Of a DNA stretch of 64,000 nucleotides, positions 50,485 through 62,989 are shown one piece after another; the first letter of the stretch is position 1, and every line of letters starts with the position of its first letter. The notes under the pieces are model-generated. The model saw only the letters and a list, made by a program, of their open reading frames with translations. It was not told the origin of the DNA and did no database searches. Location of the stretch: NCBI GenBank assembly GCA_033026295.1, contig CM065186.1, positions 20,154,172-20,218,171 on the forward strand, in the 5' to 3' direction. The translations under genes were made by a program, and so were the position numbers. Origin of the DNA: Channa striata. Its lineage: Eukaryota > Chordata > Actinopteri > Anabantiformes > Channidae.

Positions 50485-51293
50485 TGTCAGGATTCTGGAC
50501 TTTTTGTTGGTGTAGCTTTTGTTTATTTCCTTTTGTGGCCTTTTATTTTGTAGTATTACTTTTCTTTCCTGTTAGTTTCTTTTGGGTTGCTTAACTTTTC
50601 TCGTTTGTCCTTCTTTGGCCTGTTCTCCCTTCACTGTTTGTTCGTTCGTCACTCACTGAGACATTCACACACTCATACATTTGTATATTCTTTTTTTGTC
50701 CACCAATTGTTTCTTTGTTCGTGCCCGTTTGCTGCCCTCGGTCTGAGGTTTGGCACCTTTGTGTTGTTCTTTGTGTCTGTTTATTGTCCCCACCTTTAAG
50801 TTGTTACTTGATCACCTTTTGTCTTTAGGCCCTTTTTATGTTCTTTTCTGCTTTTTCTATTAGTCTGTTTTCTGTAATAGGGGTTTCAATGGATCACTTG
50901 TTTTCTCTTGTTTTAGTTGAACTTTGCATAGTTAGTTTTTTTACTTTATTATTTTCTTGATTAGAGATTACTTTGCTGTGTTATTATTTTGGTGCAATCA
51001 GTTTATTTCTGTGTGACTTCTAGTTCTTGTCCCTGGTTAGTTTAGTTCTATAAGTTTGTACAAGCAGCCCTGTTTAGTTTATTTCTCGCTCAGTTACATC
51101 TTAAGTTCTTGCACATTCATTTACCCTTAGTTTTTATTTTGTTATTTGTCTCCATAGGTTGTCTAGTTTGATTAGGGTTTGTTTGTACGTTTCTTGTCCT
51201 CCCTTTTGAAGGGAGTTTTGTTAGTGTTTGTTGTTTAAATTATTATTGATTTACACACGACTGTCGTCACGCAGGGGGTCCTGATTCACTACA
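50485..51293 (+). repeat. LTR-like T-rich repeat (candidate solo LTR)
   Basis: Begins TGTCAGGATTCTGGAC and ends GTCACGCAGGGGGTCCTGATTCACTACA, giving TG...CA. The body is long and T-rich with G, as in several fish LTRs. Flanks (left AGCCT, right ATTAC) do not match, so a target duplication is not shown. Confidence 0.4.
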
Positions 51294-52470
51294 ATTACCT
51301 TCAATTTGACAACAGTACTGTTTACTTGCTCTCTGTCAAGCCAAGATCCAAATTGATCACAAACAAAAAAATAAACACAGTATTACCATCACAACGTTGA
51401 CGTGTTGCAGAAGGGGGGAGGGCGAAATAGTGATGTACAGACAGCCATCAGAACATTCAAATCCACAAGATTATTTACCATCCAACATCTGTTATGGGTT
51501 CTTCTTAAAAGATGTTCCGTGGAAACATGAGAAATTCGGTCGTAAAACAATGGATCAGGATTCAGAAGTCTAACAAAAAAAGAAGAGTTCAAGCTTTGTT
51601 AGTAGAATAGTAATTGTCCCTAAAAGTAAGAAATAAGCCTCTACTATCTGAATTTGGAAACAGACTGCTTAAAAAACATGGGAATAATCGATCAAGAGAT
51701 GGCTATGTCAGTCAAAAGATGAGTTGGGTAGGTTTTTAATTTTTGCCAACGTCCTTGACCGCAAAGTGAAGAAGCTCCAAGCTTTTTTTGGTGCCACTTA
51801 AGTTTTCTTTAGCAGCAAAAAAGCATGCTGCATTGGAAATATGCATTGCTCTGCCGTGAGAAACTGCTTCAATTAGCTTACAGACTTCTCTGCAGTCATA
51901 ATTTCTAAAGGGTTAAGCAGAAAATGTGAACTTTAAGTATTTTTAAATGAAATAAACAGGCAATTTCCAGTTGAATTTAAACTGATCAATTTGTTTTTTT
52001 TGGCATGCACTGTTGGATATTTTAAATAAAACACAATAAAATGTAATGACTACATAAAATATAAAAATGAAGAGCAACCACCACCACAAAACAGTCCATT
52101 CTGGTGCAGACAGCCACTAAGTATCAGCCTGTGAAATGCATTATGGCAAACAGCAGTCTGTTTGAAAGTTCGAAAATCTTTGAAATGCAAGTTCGGGGTA
52201 AAACCAGAATCTGCCCTGTCAAAATATGTGACATTAAAGTTTTAGTAAATATTAGCAGAAAACAAAGCTATAACATTACGCTACTATAAAAACTCAGACT
52301 CTCTTCCTGCAGCAAAATTTGACTCAAGTAGTACAGAAAGAGTTGTATTCTTGAATGCTCTTATCTGCTGAGCTACTTCTCTTTCTTTCACTCATGAAAT
52401 GAAAATACATCTTCTGATAGCAGTTTTCTCTGATGTTTTCTCTTTTACTCAGATTTTTGCTTGCCTTGTA
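51294..52470. other. Spacer, nothing recognised
   Basis: AT-rich DNA, no protein motifs or terminal repeats seen. Confidence 0.35.
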
Positions 52471-52479
52471 CCTCTATTG

Positions 52480-54360
52480 TTATGTCACTGTAGCATCCAG
52501 AGACAGAGTTTGGAATTTAACCTCCATCTTGACAACAAGGGGGAGGTAGACGGACCCGGCAATAAACTTTCTTTATGAAAGAATCCACCACTAATCCTCC
52601 CCAGAACCAGATAACACCAAGAGAACTGAGTAAAGCAAACAAACCACATCTGGCTTAAAGCTATGAATTGACACACATTGACACAATTTTGCTGTGAGTT
52701 TTTCATCTACCAGACCCAAGACTGTCTCCTAACTCACTTGCAAATAACATTCTTATCAAGATGGTACCAGGTCTCTGGAAAGGAATCGACAAAACAACCA
52801 TAAAACTTGAGGTGCGAAACCACTTGAGAAAAAAAGACTTTGTTTAAATTCAAACCCCAGAACAGGTACAAATCAGCTATCAAGCTTCATAAAACTTTCT
52901 ACGACGAGAAATGATGACGTTATAAAATAAATGTTTTAATTCAGAATGACCATAGAGAGCAACACGGCACAACATTGCCACCCTCGGATGGAAGTTATAA
53001 CTGCATCCCGACGATACTCGTCTGTAGAAAGAAATTAAACTGCATTAATTTGTTGTCTGAAAGTTAAAACACAATGTCATATTCTTCTGTCAATTATGTA
53101 CATTACACATACATGTTGCATATTCATGCACGCCTTGTATACACCCGCTTAGGCACGTAAACGTGATCATGTCATGTTATATTAATTCGCTACAATGTCC
53201 AGATAATGGATAACTGAATTCCTAATTGTTGTTGTGTGTTCTTAATGTGTATTAATAGGTATTAGACAAAGCTAATTTTCCATGTCATAATCATTTGATT
53301 CCATCAATTCATTAGCTGAAGTTGTTAAAATTACTTTTTGTAGTCAATTTTCTAATTTGTACCTTTTCAAACTACTTTTAAAGCACGCACGTCTTTGCTG
53401 CCTATATTTGTCTTTGTTAGTTATTTTTGACGATCAGAACTCCAAGCCAAACTTTGATTTTTGTTTGTAATTAGAAAATCCTTCAAAGTTAGTTCCAGAC
53501 TGAGCCCGAGATTTTTATTCAATAGCCATATTTTTATCAACCATTTTTGATGAATTATTTTAATTCAACATCTTCGGCTCCACACGGCTCTGTTTCGGAC
53601 CGGACAACCAGCGCCTCTGTAAGTCGGCTCAGCCACCAGCAGAACCAGACCACGTTACTGGAGCCATCTGACCAGGTGAACGCTCCTGTGGGCCGGAGAA
53701 ATCTTTGCAGCCACAGCGGATCCTCGCTCTGAAAACTCGCCTGTTAACAGAACCGAGACGGTCCGTCCTGCTCTACAAAAGAACCGGTACCGATTGACAC
53801 CTAACTTGGCAGAACAACCTGCAGAAGCTCCCAGGCAAGGCACAAATATCTCTCTCTGTTTTATGAAAAGTCTGGCTGTACAGCCGATAAACCAATGGAG
53901 CCTTTATGAAGTTTATTTCTAGAGTTACTTAATGACTTTCTCGAGCCCAAATTTATCACACACACTTCCATACCTGCTCAATTTATTTGTTTGCTTAGAA
54001 TTGGTTATTTCATGTTTTGTTGTCTATTCATTTATTACATTTATTACATATAATCCATATGCATACTCCTATTTATCTATATTTTCTGTTGTTGTAGACT
54101 AATAAATAATTGAAAAGAACTGGTTCTGTGTTCGTCTTTCTTCAGAGAAACAGACAAAGTCACTGAAATAGTAAAGAGCTCATGATGAAAGACTGATCTT
54201 GGGTCAAATTCTATTGTTTACTTAATTCTATTGTTTCTGGTTTGGACCATTGGCAGTTCAGCTAATATTTTAATTATGGCTTGGTTCAGCTCAAAAAGAC
54301 CTGGTGCCCCAGGTTTGAGAGAAATTAATGCTTTTGCATTAATATCAAATTACACAAGTT
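52480..54360 (-). repeat. Interspersed repeat family X, copy 3 (inverted)
   Basis: Reverse-complement match to copy 2 (22080-24345). Shared landmarks are CCGGCAATAAACTTTCTTTAT (52556-52576), AACCACATCTGGCTTAAAGC (52643), GCAGCCACAGCGGATCCTCG (53707), AGAACCGGTACCGATTG (53780), CTGGTTCTGTGTTCGTCTTTC (54120) and CTGGTGCCCCAGG (54301). It differs by scattered substitutions and by shortening in the middle. It lies about 30 kb from copy 2 in opposite orientation, with apobec2 exons 2 and 3 between them. Confidence 0.6.
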
Positions 54361-56040
54361 GCATAAAATAGCTATATAACTGGATAAAAGTCTGTGCCAA
54401 CTGAGTAAAACTTTCAGGTTTCTCAAGCATTAACAAGATCCTTCTCCCAAACACTGTCATTTATGTAATCTTATCTCCCTTTGACAGTCTAGTGGGAACT
54501 AGAGAGAGGAAAGATGAGACCTATTTGGACAAAATTTAGACCTGTTGCTACTGAGTACATGAGACCAACAATAATAGTGTTACACTAGCAATTGTGTGGG
54601 TTTCACAGTGTGGGTTTCACAGTTCTGGGCATTAGTTATATAACACACACAGCTTTGAGGAAACAAAAAAAAACTAATAAATATTTGCATGTGGGCTTGC
54701 ATTTTGTGTGAAAAGTCTTGTCTGTTAAGGGGTCTCTGGACTATAAATGTTATAAATGGACTACATAATTAATGAGCAATTATTTTCTTCGACTGCAGCC
54801 TAAAAGGAATTTAGCATACAGCTTAGTACAAACGTATAACATTAATTACACTGCCAGCTAGTTTTGTCCATTTATAGTGGTGCCTGCTGAGACATCAGTC
54901 AGCTAAATAGTAAGCTGGGCTTGTCTTGCAGTTGTTAGTAACTAGTAAACTGATACTTTAGTCACTTTGTGTTGTCTTACAATAGGTTTCATTATGTTAC
55001 TTTCAACAATGTAGAGGAGCTTGTTCGTGATAAACTTTTTAAGACATTTTTGGTAAAGTTTACAACATACTGTATCTGTCATCATTGTTTTTTGCTGACT
55101 ATCCAATAAAGCCCGACTATTGCAGTATGAATGATTTTGACGATCAAAGTTTAGTTAATCTTAATCCACACTTATCATCTTTGTCATCTCATTATTACCA
55201 CATTTTCTATCCCACTGAAATTTTCTGCAAACTCTGCACTTTGTTTCTTCGAAAAGTTACCGAAGTGTCTTTCAAACTGAGTGATTATTTATATCAATAG
55301 CGTCTTTGAGTGTATACTTTATTGATTTTATGTTCAGATGTCCTTCACAGGAATTTTTTGGGGAGGATAAACTGTAGTCCCTTTCAAAATTCAGCAGCCT
55401 ACAGCATTCATGCTGTATTGGCCAATCACATAAAATGGGAGGCGGCAACAGCCTGGCAGGAACACAAGTGTGATAATGTGTTAGGGTTTGGCCGATGATT
55501 AAATCCAGTCACTCAGGATGGTTCCAACTTTACCTGTCTTTGACTTGGCCCTAATGTTTTGTTCTTGCCTTCCGCCTGCTCAGCCAAACAGTGTTCATTG
55601 TCTTTCTGTTCCTGATATCAGAGATAACTAAGCTACAGCAGATACCTTACAGTTATCTGAGCCGACACATGCATGTAAATAGCTATAGCTTGTGTAGCTA
55701 ACAGCTATCAAGCATGTGCTAACTTTAATCCCAAAAGTGCTTTTCAGTGGCAACTGGACCTGTGCTTGAATAACCCATCAACAGGAGAGGGCAAATATCT
55801 TCGAGAATTACATGCAGAAGTCCGGTTCCCAGTTGAACAGCACTTTGGGATAACCATGACCTGGATGACTGAGAATCCTCAGTCCTTTCTCAAATAAGAC
55901 ATTTACATGCATTTTGTAAGTGAATATATTTGCACACTATTTTATATGTACACAAACATTATTTACAATTACAGATTTGTACAGAGACACGCAAGTCTGA
56001 GTATGCACTCACAAATACTTGTACATATACTTATTATTAA
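54361..56040. other. Spacer with short tandem duplication, nothing else recognised
   Basis: GTGTGGGTTTCACA repeats twice near 54594-54622. Short open frames have no recognisable motif. Confidence 0.35.
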
Positions 56041-56049
56041 GATACTATT

Positions 56050-58385
56050 AATAAAGTTAGGTGTTTAATGATTCCTTCATCATTTACTTCAACATGTACC
56101 GATATAACTGAGAGTAGCCTCATTAACTGTACTCCTGCACAAGTTGATTACCTTACTGATAATTATGCAGCATCTTTACGTTCCATACTTGATAGTGTTG
56201 CCCCTCTAATAAAGAAGGCAGTAATTCTGAACAGGCGATCTCCATGGTATAGCTCGCAAACCCCCAATTTAAAGCGGGCGTCACGAAAACTAGAAAGGAA
56301 GTGGCGTTCCACTCACTCACAAGAATCACGCTTAGCCTGGAGAAAGAGTTTATACTTATACAAATTAGCACTCCGTAAAGCCAGAACAGCTTATTATTCA
56401 TCACTAATAGAGGAAAACAAGAACAACCCCCGGTTTCTTTTCAGCACTGTAGCCAGGCTGACTAAGAGCCATAGTTCAGTTGAGACTAGTATTCCCTCAA
56501 CGCTATGCAGCAATGACTTCATGACCTTCTTCACAAACAAAATCATAGCTATTAGAAATAAAATTCACCAGACCCTCCCCACAAATACAAGAGAATTAGA
56601 ATCATCAGTAAGGCTTCTACCTCTTTTAGTCTGTTTTTTACACATGCATCTCGCGTGAATTTCCACTATTACGTCATCAAAAACAACAACATGTCTGCTA
56701 GACCCTATTCCAGTTAGACTGCTCAAAGATGCTCTACCCTTATTAGACACATTTATATTTTAGATATCATTTATCTTTAAAAACGCTATGTATCAAAGGC
56801 CTATAAGGTAGCTGTAATCAAACCTCTACGTCTTAATTCAGGTTGTCTTGCCAAGCACTGATTAAAGTCACCAACGATGTTCTTTAGGCTTCTGATAATG
56901 AAGTTGTCTCTATACTAGTTCTGTTAGATCTTAGTGCTGCATTTGAGACTATTGAGCACAAAATTGTATTACAGAGACTAGAACATGTAATTGGGATTAA
57001 ATGAGCCGCACTAAATTGGTTTAAATTGTCACTCTATTTCCATTGCTATGCTGATGACACGCAGTTATGTCAATCTATTAGATGAAACAAACCAATTACC
57101 GTAAATTCTGGACTATAGAGCGCACCTAAATTTAGGCCGCACCCGCTAAAATTTAAAATAAATATATATTTTGTCACATATAAACCGCATCGGACTATAA
57201 GCCGCCAATATCCAGGCTGAGAAATAATATCTGTTGTATGCGTTCCTACTCATTGTTCACAGTAGGCATGAGGATGTTCTGTGCGCTGTTTTACCCGCAT
57301 TACGGTAAAGAGTGCGTTTACGTGTATGTGTGGCTGGTATAACACATGTCGAATGTACAGAGCCGACAAAAACGTCCTTGTTATAAATAAACGGCTTGTT
57401 CCATAGCCAAAGGAGAAGACGTGTCTTATTCTTCACGAATTACGCAGGAGTTGCTGCGCTCAACAAAAGATTTTGTACCATAAGTCTTTATTCATACACG
57501 CGCAACTGCGCAACTATTAAAGTCGCTTCATTCTCCCGTGCACTGAAACCACAAATCGCTATTCATCTTCCTCCTGAGCATTGAAACCACTGTCACACTC
57601 GATTTCCTTCACGGATAGCCAGATCGATGGCTTCAAATTAAAAGCTGCATCATAGGAATTTTCCATTATGAGGGGGTGAGGGTGTAAAAATATTACCGTA
57701 TTTTGCTGTTGTGCGTCTTGGGTTGCATGCGCTAAGAATAAAAACTGGCGCTTTTTTGTTTGCACTGACTTCCATCCACAGCCCATCTGAGGGCTGCAGA
57801 AAAATTCATAGAAAAGCCGCATTTCTGTAAAAGCCGCATGGTTCAAAACGTCGGAAAAAAGTAGCGGCTTATGGTCCGGAAAATACGGTAATCAAACTAC
57901 AAGCATGTCTAAAAGACAAGGAACTAGATGACATATCTACTCAACCCACATTTATAATGTCCCCACTGTATGACATCAACTCTGTGTCTTCTTTGTCCCG
58001 TAGTTGCTTTTCTCCCTCTCGCTGTCCCTGTCTTCAGGTGTCCCCGCATTTAGCGCTGTGTCCTCCAGTACGCAGCTACTGGTCCAACTAACCTGCCCAA
58101 CGTTTTGTTGTTGCTTTCGTTGTACTGTTCTTTTTTCTCTCCACTTGCCACTCAGCCCAACTGGTCAAGGCAGATGGCCGCCCACCCTGAGCCTGGTTCT
58201 GCTGGAGGTTTCTTCCGTTAAAGGGAGTTTTTCCTCTCCACTGTTGCCTATGGCTGCTTAAGGGGGAATTGTTGGGTTTCTCTAAATGTCTGTATAGTCG
58301 TGACTTTATTATTTAAAGTGCCTTGAGATGACTGTTGTAAATTGGCACTATATAAATAAAGTTGACTTGAATTTAATATTCTGTA
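56050..58385 (+). mobile_element. L2-type LINE (ORF2 linker, RT scrap, 3' UTR) split by a DNA element
   Basis: 56068-56640 encodes the EN-RT linker (VDYLTDNYAASLRSILDSVAPLIKKAV; RRSPWYSSQTPNLKRASRKLERKWRSTHSQESRLAWRKSL; NPRFLFSTVARLTK). RT palm follows in fragments: LDLSAAFETIEHKIVLQRL near 56926-56985, then a jump to HCYADDTQL (catalytic YADD) near 57045. The frame is then cut at 57097 by a 790-bp DNA element and resumes at 57891 (IKLQACLKDKELDD). The 3' UTR with the ATAAATAAAGTTGA tail runs to about 58380. 5'-truncated. Confidence 0.85.
57099..57888. mobile_element. DNA transposon (790 bp, TA target) inserted in the L2 RT
   Basis: The left end is CCGTAAATTCTGGACTATAG and the inverted right end is CCGTATTTTCCGGACCATAA, so the terminal inverted repeats are imperfect. 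TA flanks both sides (57097-57098 and 57889-57890). Excising the element plus one TA makes the L2 reading frame continuous across the gap, which proves insertion. Subterminal GCCGC motifs recur at both ends. No transposase is visible, so it is non-autonomous; a TA target fits the Tc1/mariner superfamily. Confidence 0.85.
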
Positions 58386-59570
58386 CCCCTAAAGGAAGCG
58401 TTAAGTAGCACAGAAGTCGCTTGCAAATTGGAAAGACGTTGCGGAGATGACGCTCACCACTGCTTCATCTACGTCTATAGTCCTTACGGCTGTACTCTCT
58501 ATATCCTACCTTATTATTATTTAAGTAAAATTCAATTGAACATGTAAGCACACTTTACAACAATAGAGTTATATAAAATATATGCATGTTTATGTAGCTA
58601 CAACTGTCAGAGGTTAACTGTTTTAGTTTCTGATAATGGTTTAGTTTCAATGATCATCTGTTGGTTTCTTCATGTTGTGTTGTATGTGTCCCCTCAATTC
58701 CCTGCTTTGCCTGCTGAGGCTCTCCTCCTCTCCATTCCATCTCCTACCCTTCTTGGTTCCTCTCCTCAGCTGGTACTAGCCCTCACACCTGTTCTACATT
58801 ACCCATTACACACGTTTATAAGAGACCCCCTTTTGTTACATTCTTTGCTAGTGTGCCTCCCTTTGTATACCTGAACCTTGCTGTTTCATTCCCGTCCCTT
58901 CCCTGACCACCAACCTTTGTATCCATAGTGTAGTTTGAGTTAATCAGTCTTTTTGGAGTAAGTTGGTTAGTTGCTAGTCTTGTTAGCCCAATTGTTGAGT
59001 TTGTGTGTTTTTGGTTCTTTCTGTATTGTTAGATTAATCCTCCCAAATTTGGTAGTGAGCATCTTTGTTTTCTTTCTTATCCTCCTACTTTGTACTTAGC
59101 GTTTGGCCTTCTTCTATTTGATTGCTGTTCATTTTTTGTGGCAGTTATTAAGTATTTTGTTTAACATTACTTCCCCCACTTGCCCGACTCTGCTTTTGTT
59201 CTGCTGTTGTCTGACATATATTAAAAAAACAGCATATGATTAAAATGTCTAACTACAGAGATAAAGATATTTCCAGATTTTTCGTAAAAATGTTCCAATG
59301 ACTGTAGTTGGTAGACACAAAAAAATTTCAGTGCTGTCTACACATTGACAAGTTATGTCAAAACCTGGAGTTTACTCCCACGTCATCATCCTTATCGTCC
59401 GTGACATTTCAGTTGAGGTTGGCGTCGTCCTTGGTCAATACTAACATTAGCTAGCATTAGCTGGAAATATTTGATAATGGTAACTGGTGTCCATAATAAA
59501 CTCATAAAAAGTAGTTTCTGGGTTTCAATGCTGTTTCATTGGTAGTGTTATTTTACAGTGAATCAAATCT
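58386..59570 (+). other. Spacer with LTR-like stretch
   Basis: 58650-59220 is T-rich and contains CACCTGTTCTACATTACC (58786) followed by GTTTATAAGAGACC (58814), a CACCTGT-plus-TATA order like 35690-35720. No ends or target duplication could be fixed. The rest is unrecognised. Confidence 0.3.
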
Positions 59571-59574
59571 CATC

Positions 59575-60235
59575 AATTCAATTCAAATCTTTGTTTATAT
59601 AGCGCCAATTCACAACAAAGTCATCTCAAGGCACTTTACATGATAAAGTCAAGACTATACATATTTTGAGAAAACCCAACAAACCCCCCTTGATCAAGCC
59701 ATAGGCAACAGTGGAGAGTAAAAAAATCCCTTTAAGAAGTAGAAACCTCCAGCAGAACCAGGCTCAGGGTGGGTGAACATCTGCCTATACCGGTTGGGGT
59801 GAGTGGAAAGTGGGGAGAGAAAAGAACGGAGCAAAAAAAGCGACAACAAAATGGACAGGTTGGTAGATACCCACTGAAAAAACGCAGCTCCAAAGCCAGG
59901 GACACCTAAAGAAAGGGACAGGGAGGGAGACAAAGAGGGAGAAGACACAGTCTTAATGTCCTAATTGGGATAATATGGTACAAGATCTTTTAGGTATGAT
60001 GGACCTTGACCGTTTAGAACTCTGTATGTTAGAAAAAGGGTTTTAAATTCTATTCTACATTTAATGGAAAGCCAGTGGCGAGAAGCTGGTCAAGGCAAAA
60101 GTTGATCTCTCTTGCTAATCCCAGTCAGTAATCTTGTTGCAGCATTTTGGATTAATTTAAGACTTTTTAGAGAGTTACTGGGGCAACCTGAAAGTTGAGA
60201 ATTACAGTAGTCCAATCTAGATTTAATAAATGCAT
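59575..60235 (-). pseudogene. L2-type LINE 3' end fragment
   Basis: 59575-59960 is the L2 3' UTR in reverse (TATAGCGCCAATTCACAAC near 59598; CCCAACAAACCCC; TCCCTTTAAG). 59985-60235 continues as the ORF2 C-terminus on the minus strand (LPS...NLLQHFGLI-type sequence with matches to the DYCNSLLSGCP region of 40700), with stops. 5'-truncated. Confidence 0.75.
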
Positions 60236-60499
60236 ATAGTAGTTTTTCAGCATCACTTTTTAGACAATATTTTCAAGGACTGTCCTTTGAAGTGTCGCGG
60301 ATAAATACAACAAAATAAAATGATACAGCCGGCATAAAAACTGGTATTTTCTAAATATAGTAATGAACCTGAATCTACTGTGTATGCAACTTTATTAGCA
60401 GCGTCCTCACAATATTGCGTCAGCTGCACACCATGAGTAACAGTCTCTCAGTTGGCTCGCAGGCCTCTGTCTCTACTCCTATGTTTGTGTGGTAGTGTA

Positions 60500-61330
60500 G
60501 ATTTAGATTCAATTAGATTAGATTCAACTTTATTGTCATTACACATGTACAAGTACAAGGCAACGAAATGCAGTTTATGTCTAACCAGAAGTTCAATAAG
60601 CAACAAGTGCAGGATATAGATTATAAGTTACCTCTAGAAAATATGTACACGAGAAGATATTGATCATATTTACAGATGCTATGAACATACTATACAGGTT
60701 GTTGTTAACTAGAGCAGAAATTTACAGATGGATAAGGCTATATAGTGCTATAGTAATCAGGACTATACAAGTAGATATGAACATAATATGCAGTTTGCTA
60801 TTTGCTATAGTCAGGAATTTACAATTTAATTTTACAGACATGTGTATTTACAGGTGAGTATATACAGGCTAGTGCAATTAGTATGAGCAATATTAAATAG
60901 TGCAATGATTATAGGAAAAATTTAGGGGTGTATGATTGTGGCAGAGAGGTCAGTGAAGTCAGTGGGGGTCAGAGTTCAATCACCTCAGTCTGGTGGTTCG
61001 GGTCCGGGGGACTCTGAAGCGCCTGCCTGAAGGCAGGAGAGAAAACCATCTGTGGGCGGGGTGAAAGGAGTCCCAAAGAATATTGCGTGCTCGACGCAGA
61101 CAGTGCTTCTTTTGCATGTCTTCAATGGCTGGAAGTGGAGTCCCTGTAATGCGTTGGGCAGTTTTCACTACCCGCTGCAGTGCCTTACGCTCCGTAGCAG
61201 AGCAGTTCCCATACCAGACTGTGAAACAGTTGGTTAGGATGCTCTCTATTGTGCAGCGCTAGAAGTTCACCAGGATAGCCGAGGGAAGATGTTTTTTCTT
61301 GAGTGTTTTTCAAGAAGAAGAGGCGCTGGT
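60500..61330 (-). pseudogene. LINE 3' end (Rex/L2 supergroup, third family)
   Basis: Minus-strand 61320-60975 reads ...CSATERKALQRVVKTAQRITGTPLPAIEDMQKKHCLRRARNI and then HRWFSLLPSGRRFRVPRTRTTRLR, a C-terminal segment of a LINE ORF2. The UTR contains a CTTGTACTTGTACATG-type sequence, and the tail is ACAATAAAGTTGAATCTAATC (60540-60510). It is a different subfamily from the copies at 12108 and 16825. Frames are broken near 61260. Confidence 0.65.
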
Positions 61331-61439
61331 GAGCCTTCTAGATTAGGCTGGAGGGTGTTGGTTGTAAATAAAATGGAAATAATGTAAGTTATGTATTCTT
61401 TCTGGGCGACCCAGTACCCTGGTTGGGGACTCCTGTACT

Positions 61440-61740
61440 AGAGGACAAAGCTATGCGATCTAAAGTAATATGATTGGACATGGGTTATGTTTTTGGCCCA
61501 AATATAATAAGTTCAGTTTTGTGTGAGTTTAAAAGAAGGAACTTTTTGGACATTCAGGTTTATGTCTTTAGGCATGCGTGAAGGTTAATTAATTGATTTG
61601 TTTCATCTGGTTTCATAGACGTAGACATATAGCTGGGTGTTGTCAACATAGCGACGGAAATTTATGTAGTGTTTTCTAATAATGTTGCCGAGAGGAGATA
61701 TATAGAGAGAGTAAAAAGTATTGGTACTTACATACATCCT
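61440..61740 (-). pseudogene. L2-type RT scrap around the YxDD position
   Basis: Minus strand reads FRRYVDNTQLYVYVYETR, where L2 elements have YADDTQLYLS; the catalytic DD is changed to DN. The flanks SIRNHN...-type and LNVQKVPSF also fit L2. It is joined at about 61740 to a Rex-like sequence. Confidence 0.6.
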
Positions 61741-62830
61741 TGTGGAACATGCATGTGATCACCTCACAGAGCTGGTCAGCCCAGTTCCTCAGCAGTCTGG
61801 CGCTGATCTCATCCGGTCCTGCAGCATTCCTGACCCTCAGGTGTCTCAGCCCTCCCCTCACTTGGCTTGATGTTAGGGTGGAGGGGGAGGGGGGTAGCTG
61901 GTTGTGGAGTGGTGTGAAGATAGGGGTTTGGGGAGAGGTGGAGGAGATGGGCTGGGGGGGCTTGCTGACGGACTGGGGCTGGAGTCAAATCTGTTGAAAA
62001 ACAGGTTTAACTTGTTGGCCCAGACTTGATCTTCATCAGCTGATCTCCTGACTGCCCCGTCTGATTTTGTACTTGAGTTCATGCTGAACTTTTTTTCTGT
62101 TCCTCTATGCCCCCTTTAATAAAAGCCCTCCTCTTCTGATTTAGTAATTCTTTAAGTTTAGGGCTCACCCAGGATTTGCTGTTTGCAAAACACGGCACCC
62201 TCCTGGTCGGCATAGTGTTCTCTACATAGAAGTTGATGTAGTCTGTAATGCAGTGACTAAGGCTTTTGATGTCGTCTACGTGAGAGCTGCAGAGTATATC
62301 CCAGTCTGTGGTCTCTCAGTCTCTCATAGGCCTCATCAGTCCCTCATAGGCCTCATCAGTCCACAGTTTCACAGTCTTCTTCTGTGATTCTTACACTGGG
62401 TGTGTATTTAGGACGCAGGTACACCAGATTGTGATCAGAGCAGCCAACTGGGGGGAGGGGCTGGAGGTGTATGCGTCCTTCACATTAGCATACAGTAAGT
62501 TCAGCGTCTTGTTGTCCCTGGTGCGGCACTTCACGTACTGGGTGAATGTCAGGAAAGTGGAAGAGAGTGAGGCTTGATGAAATTTCCCGCTGATGAGAGC
62601 AGAGCCTGCGGGTGTGGTGTCTGCAGATGAGTTACTGCGCCGTGCAGCAGCTCACACGCTGAGGCTGTATCGGCCGAGGGAGGAACGTACACGTTGAACA
62701 CAATAACAGGTGAAAACTCCCTCGGGATGTAATAAGGCCGAAGCAAGAAAGTCAATGTCCTTGGTGAACAGTTGTTGTTTAACACAGACATGCGTCGGCT
62801 TGCATCATCTCTCCGTAATAAACAGCGCCA
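61741..62830 (-). pseudogene. Rex-like LINE fragment (endonuclease, linker, RT start)
   Basis: 62791-62550 encodes the EN part LLRPYYIPREFSPVIVFNVYVPPSA. A damaged linker follows; its inner stretch near 62060-61990 reads DQVWANKLNLFFNRFD. Then RT start RGLRHLRVRNAAGPDEISARLLRNWADQLCEVI (61861-61770). It breaks off before the RT palm at the L2 scrap. A 20-bp tandem duplication (62323-62362) is present in the linker. Confidence 0.7.
62323..62362 (-). repeat. 20-bp tandem duplication in the Rex-like linker
   Basis: CTCATAGGCCTCATCAGTCC occurs twice in a row without mismatch. Confidence 0.9.
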
Positions 62831-62989
62831 ATACTCTGCCTTTTCTCTTACCGCTCTCCTTCCGTCCCTTCCCTGATCCAGATCACCTCACCCATACTTC
62901 TGGGTTTCTCCTTGCGGCAGAATCATTGACTCCTCATCTACATATTTTATCAATAAATTGTTGTCCTTTTCACTTGCTCTCCTTTGTTA

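Noticed and set aside
50587..50799. Leu/Phe-rich + strand open frame near 50.6-50.8 kb
   Set aside because: It arises from T-rich LTR-like sequence and has no domain, homologue-like motif or splice context.
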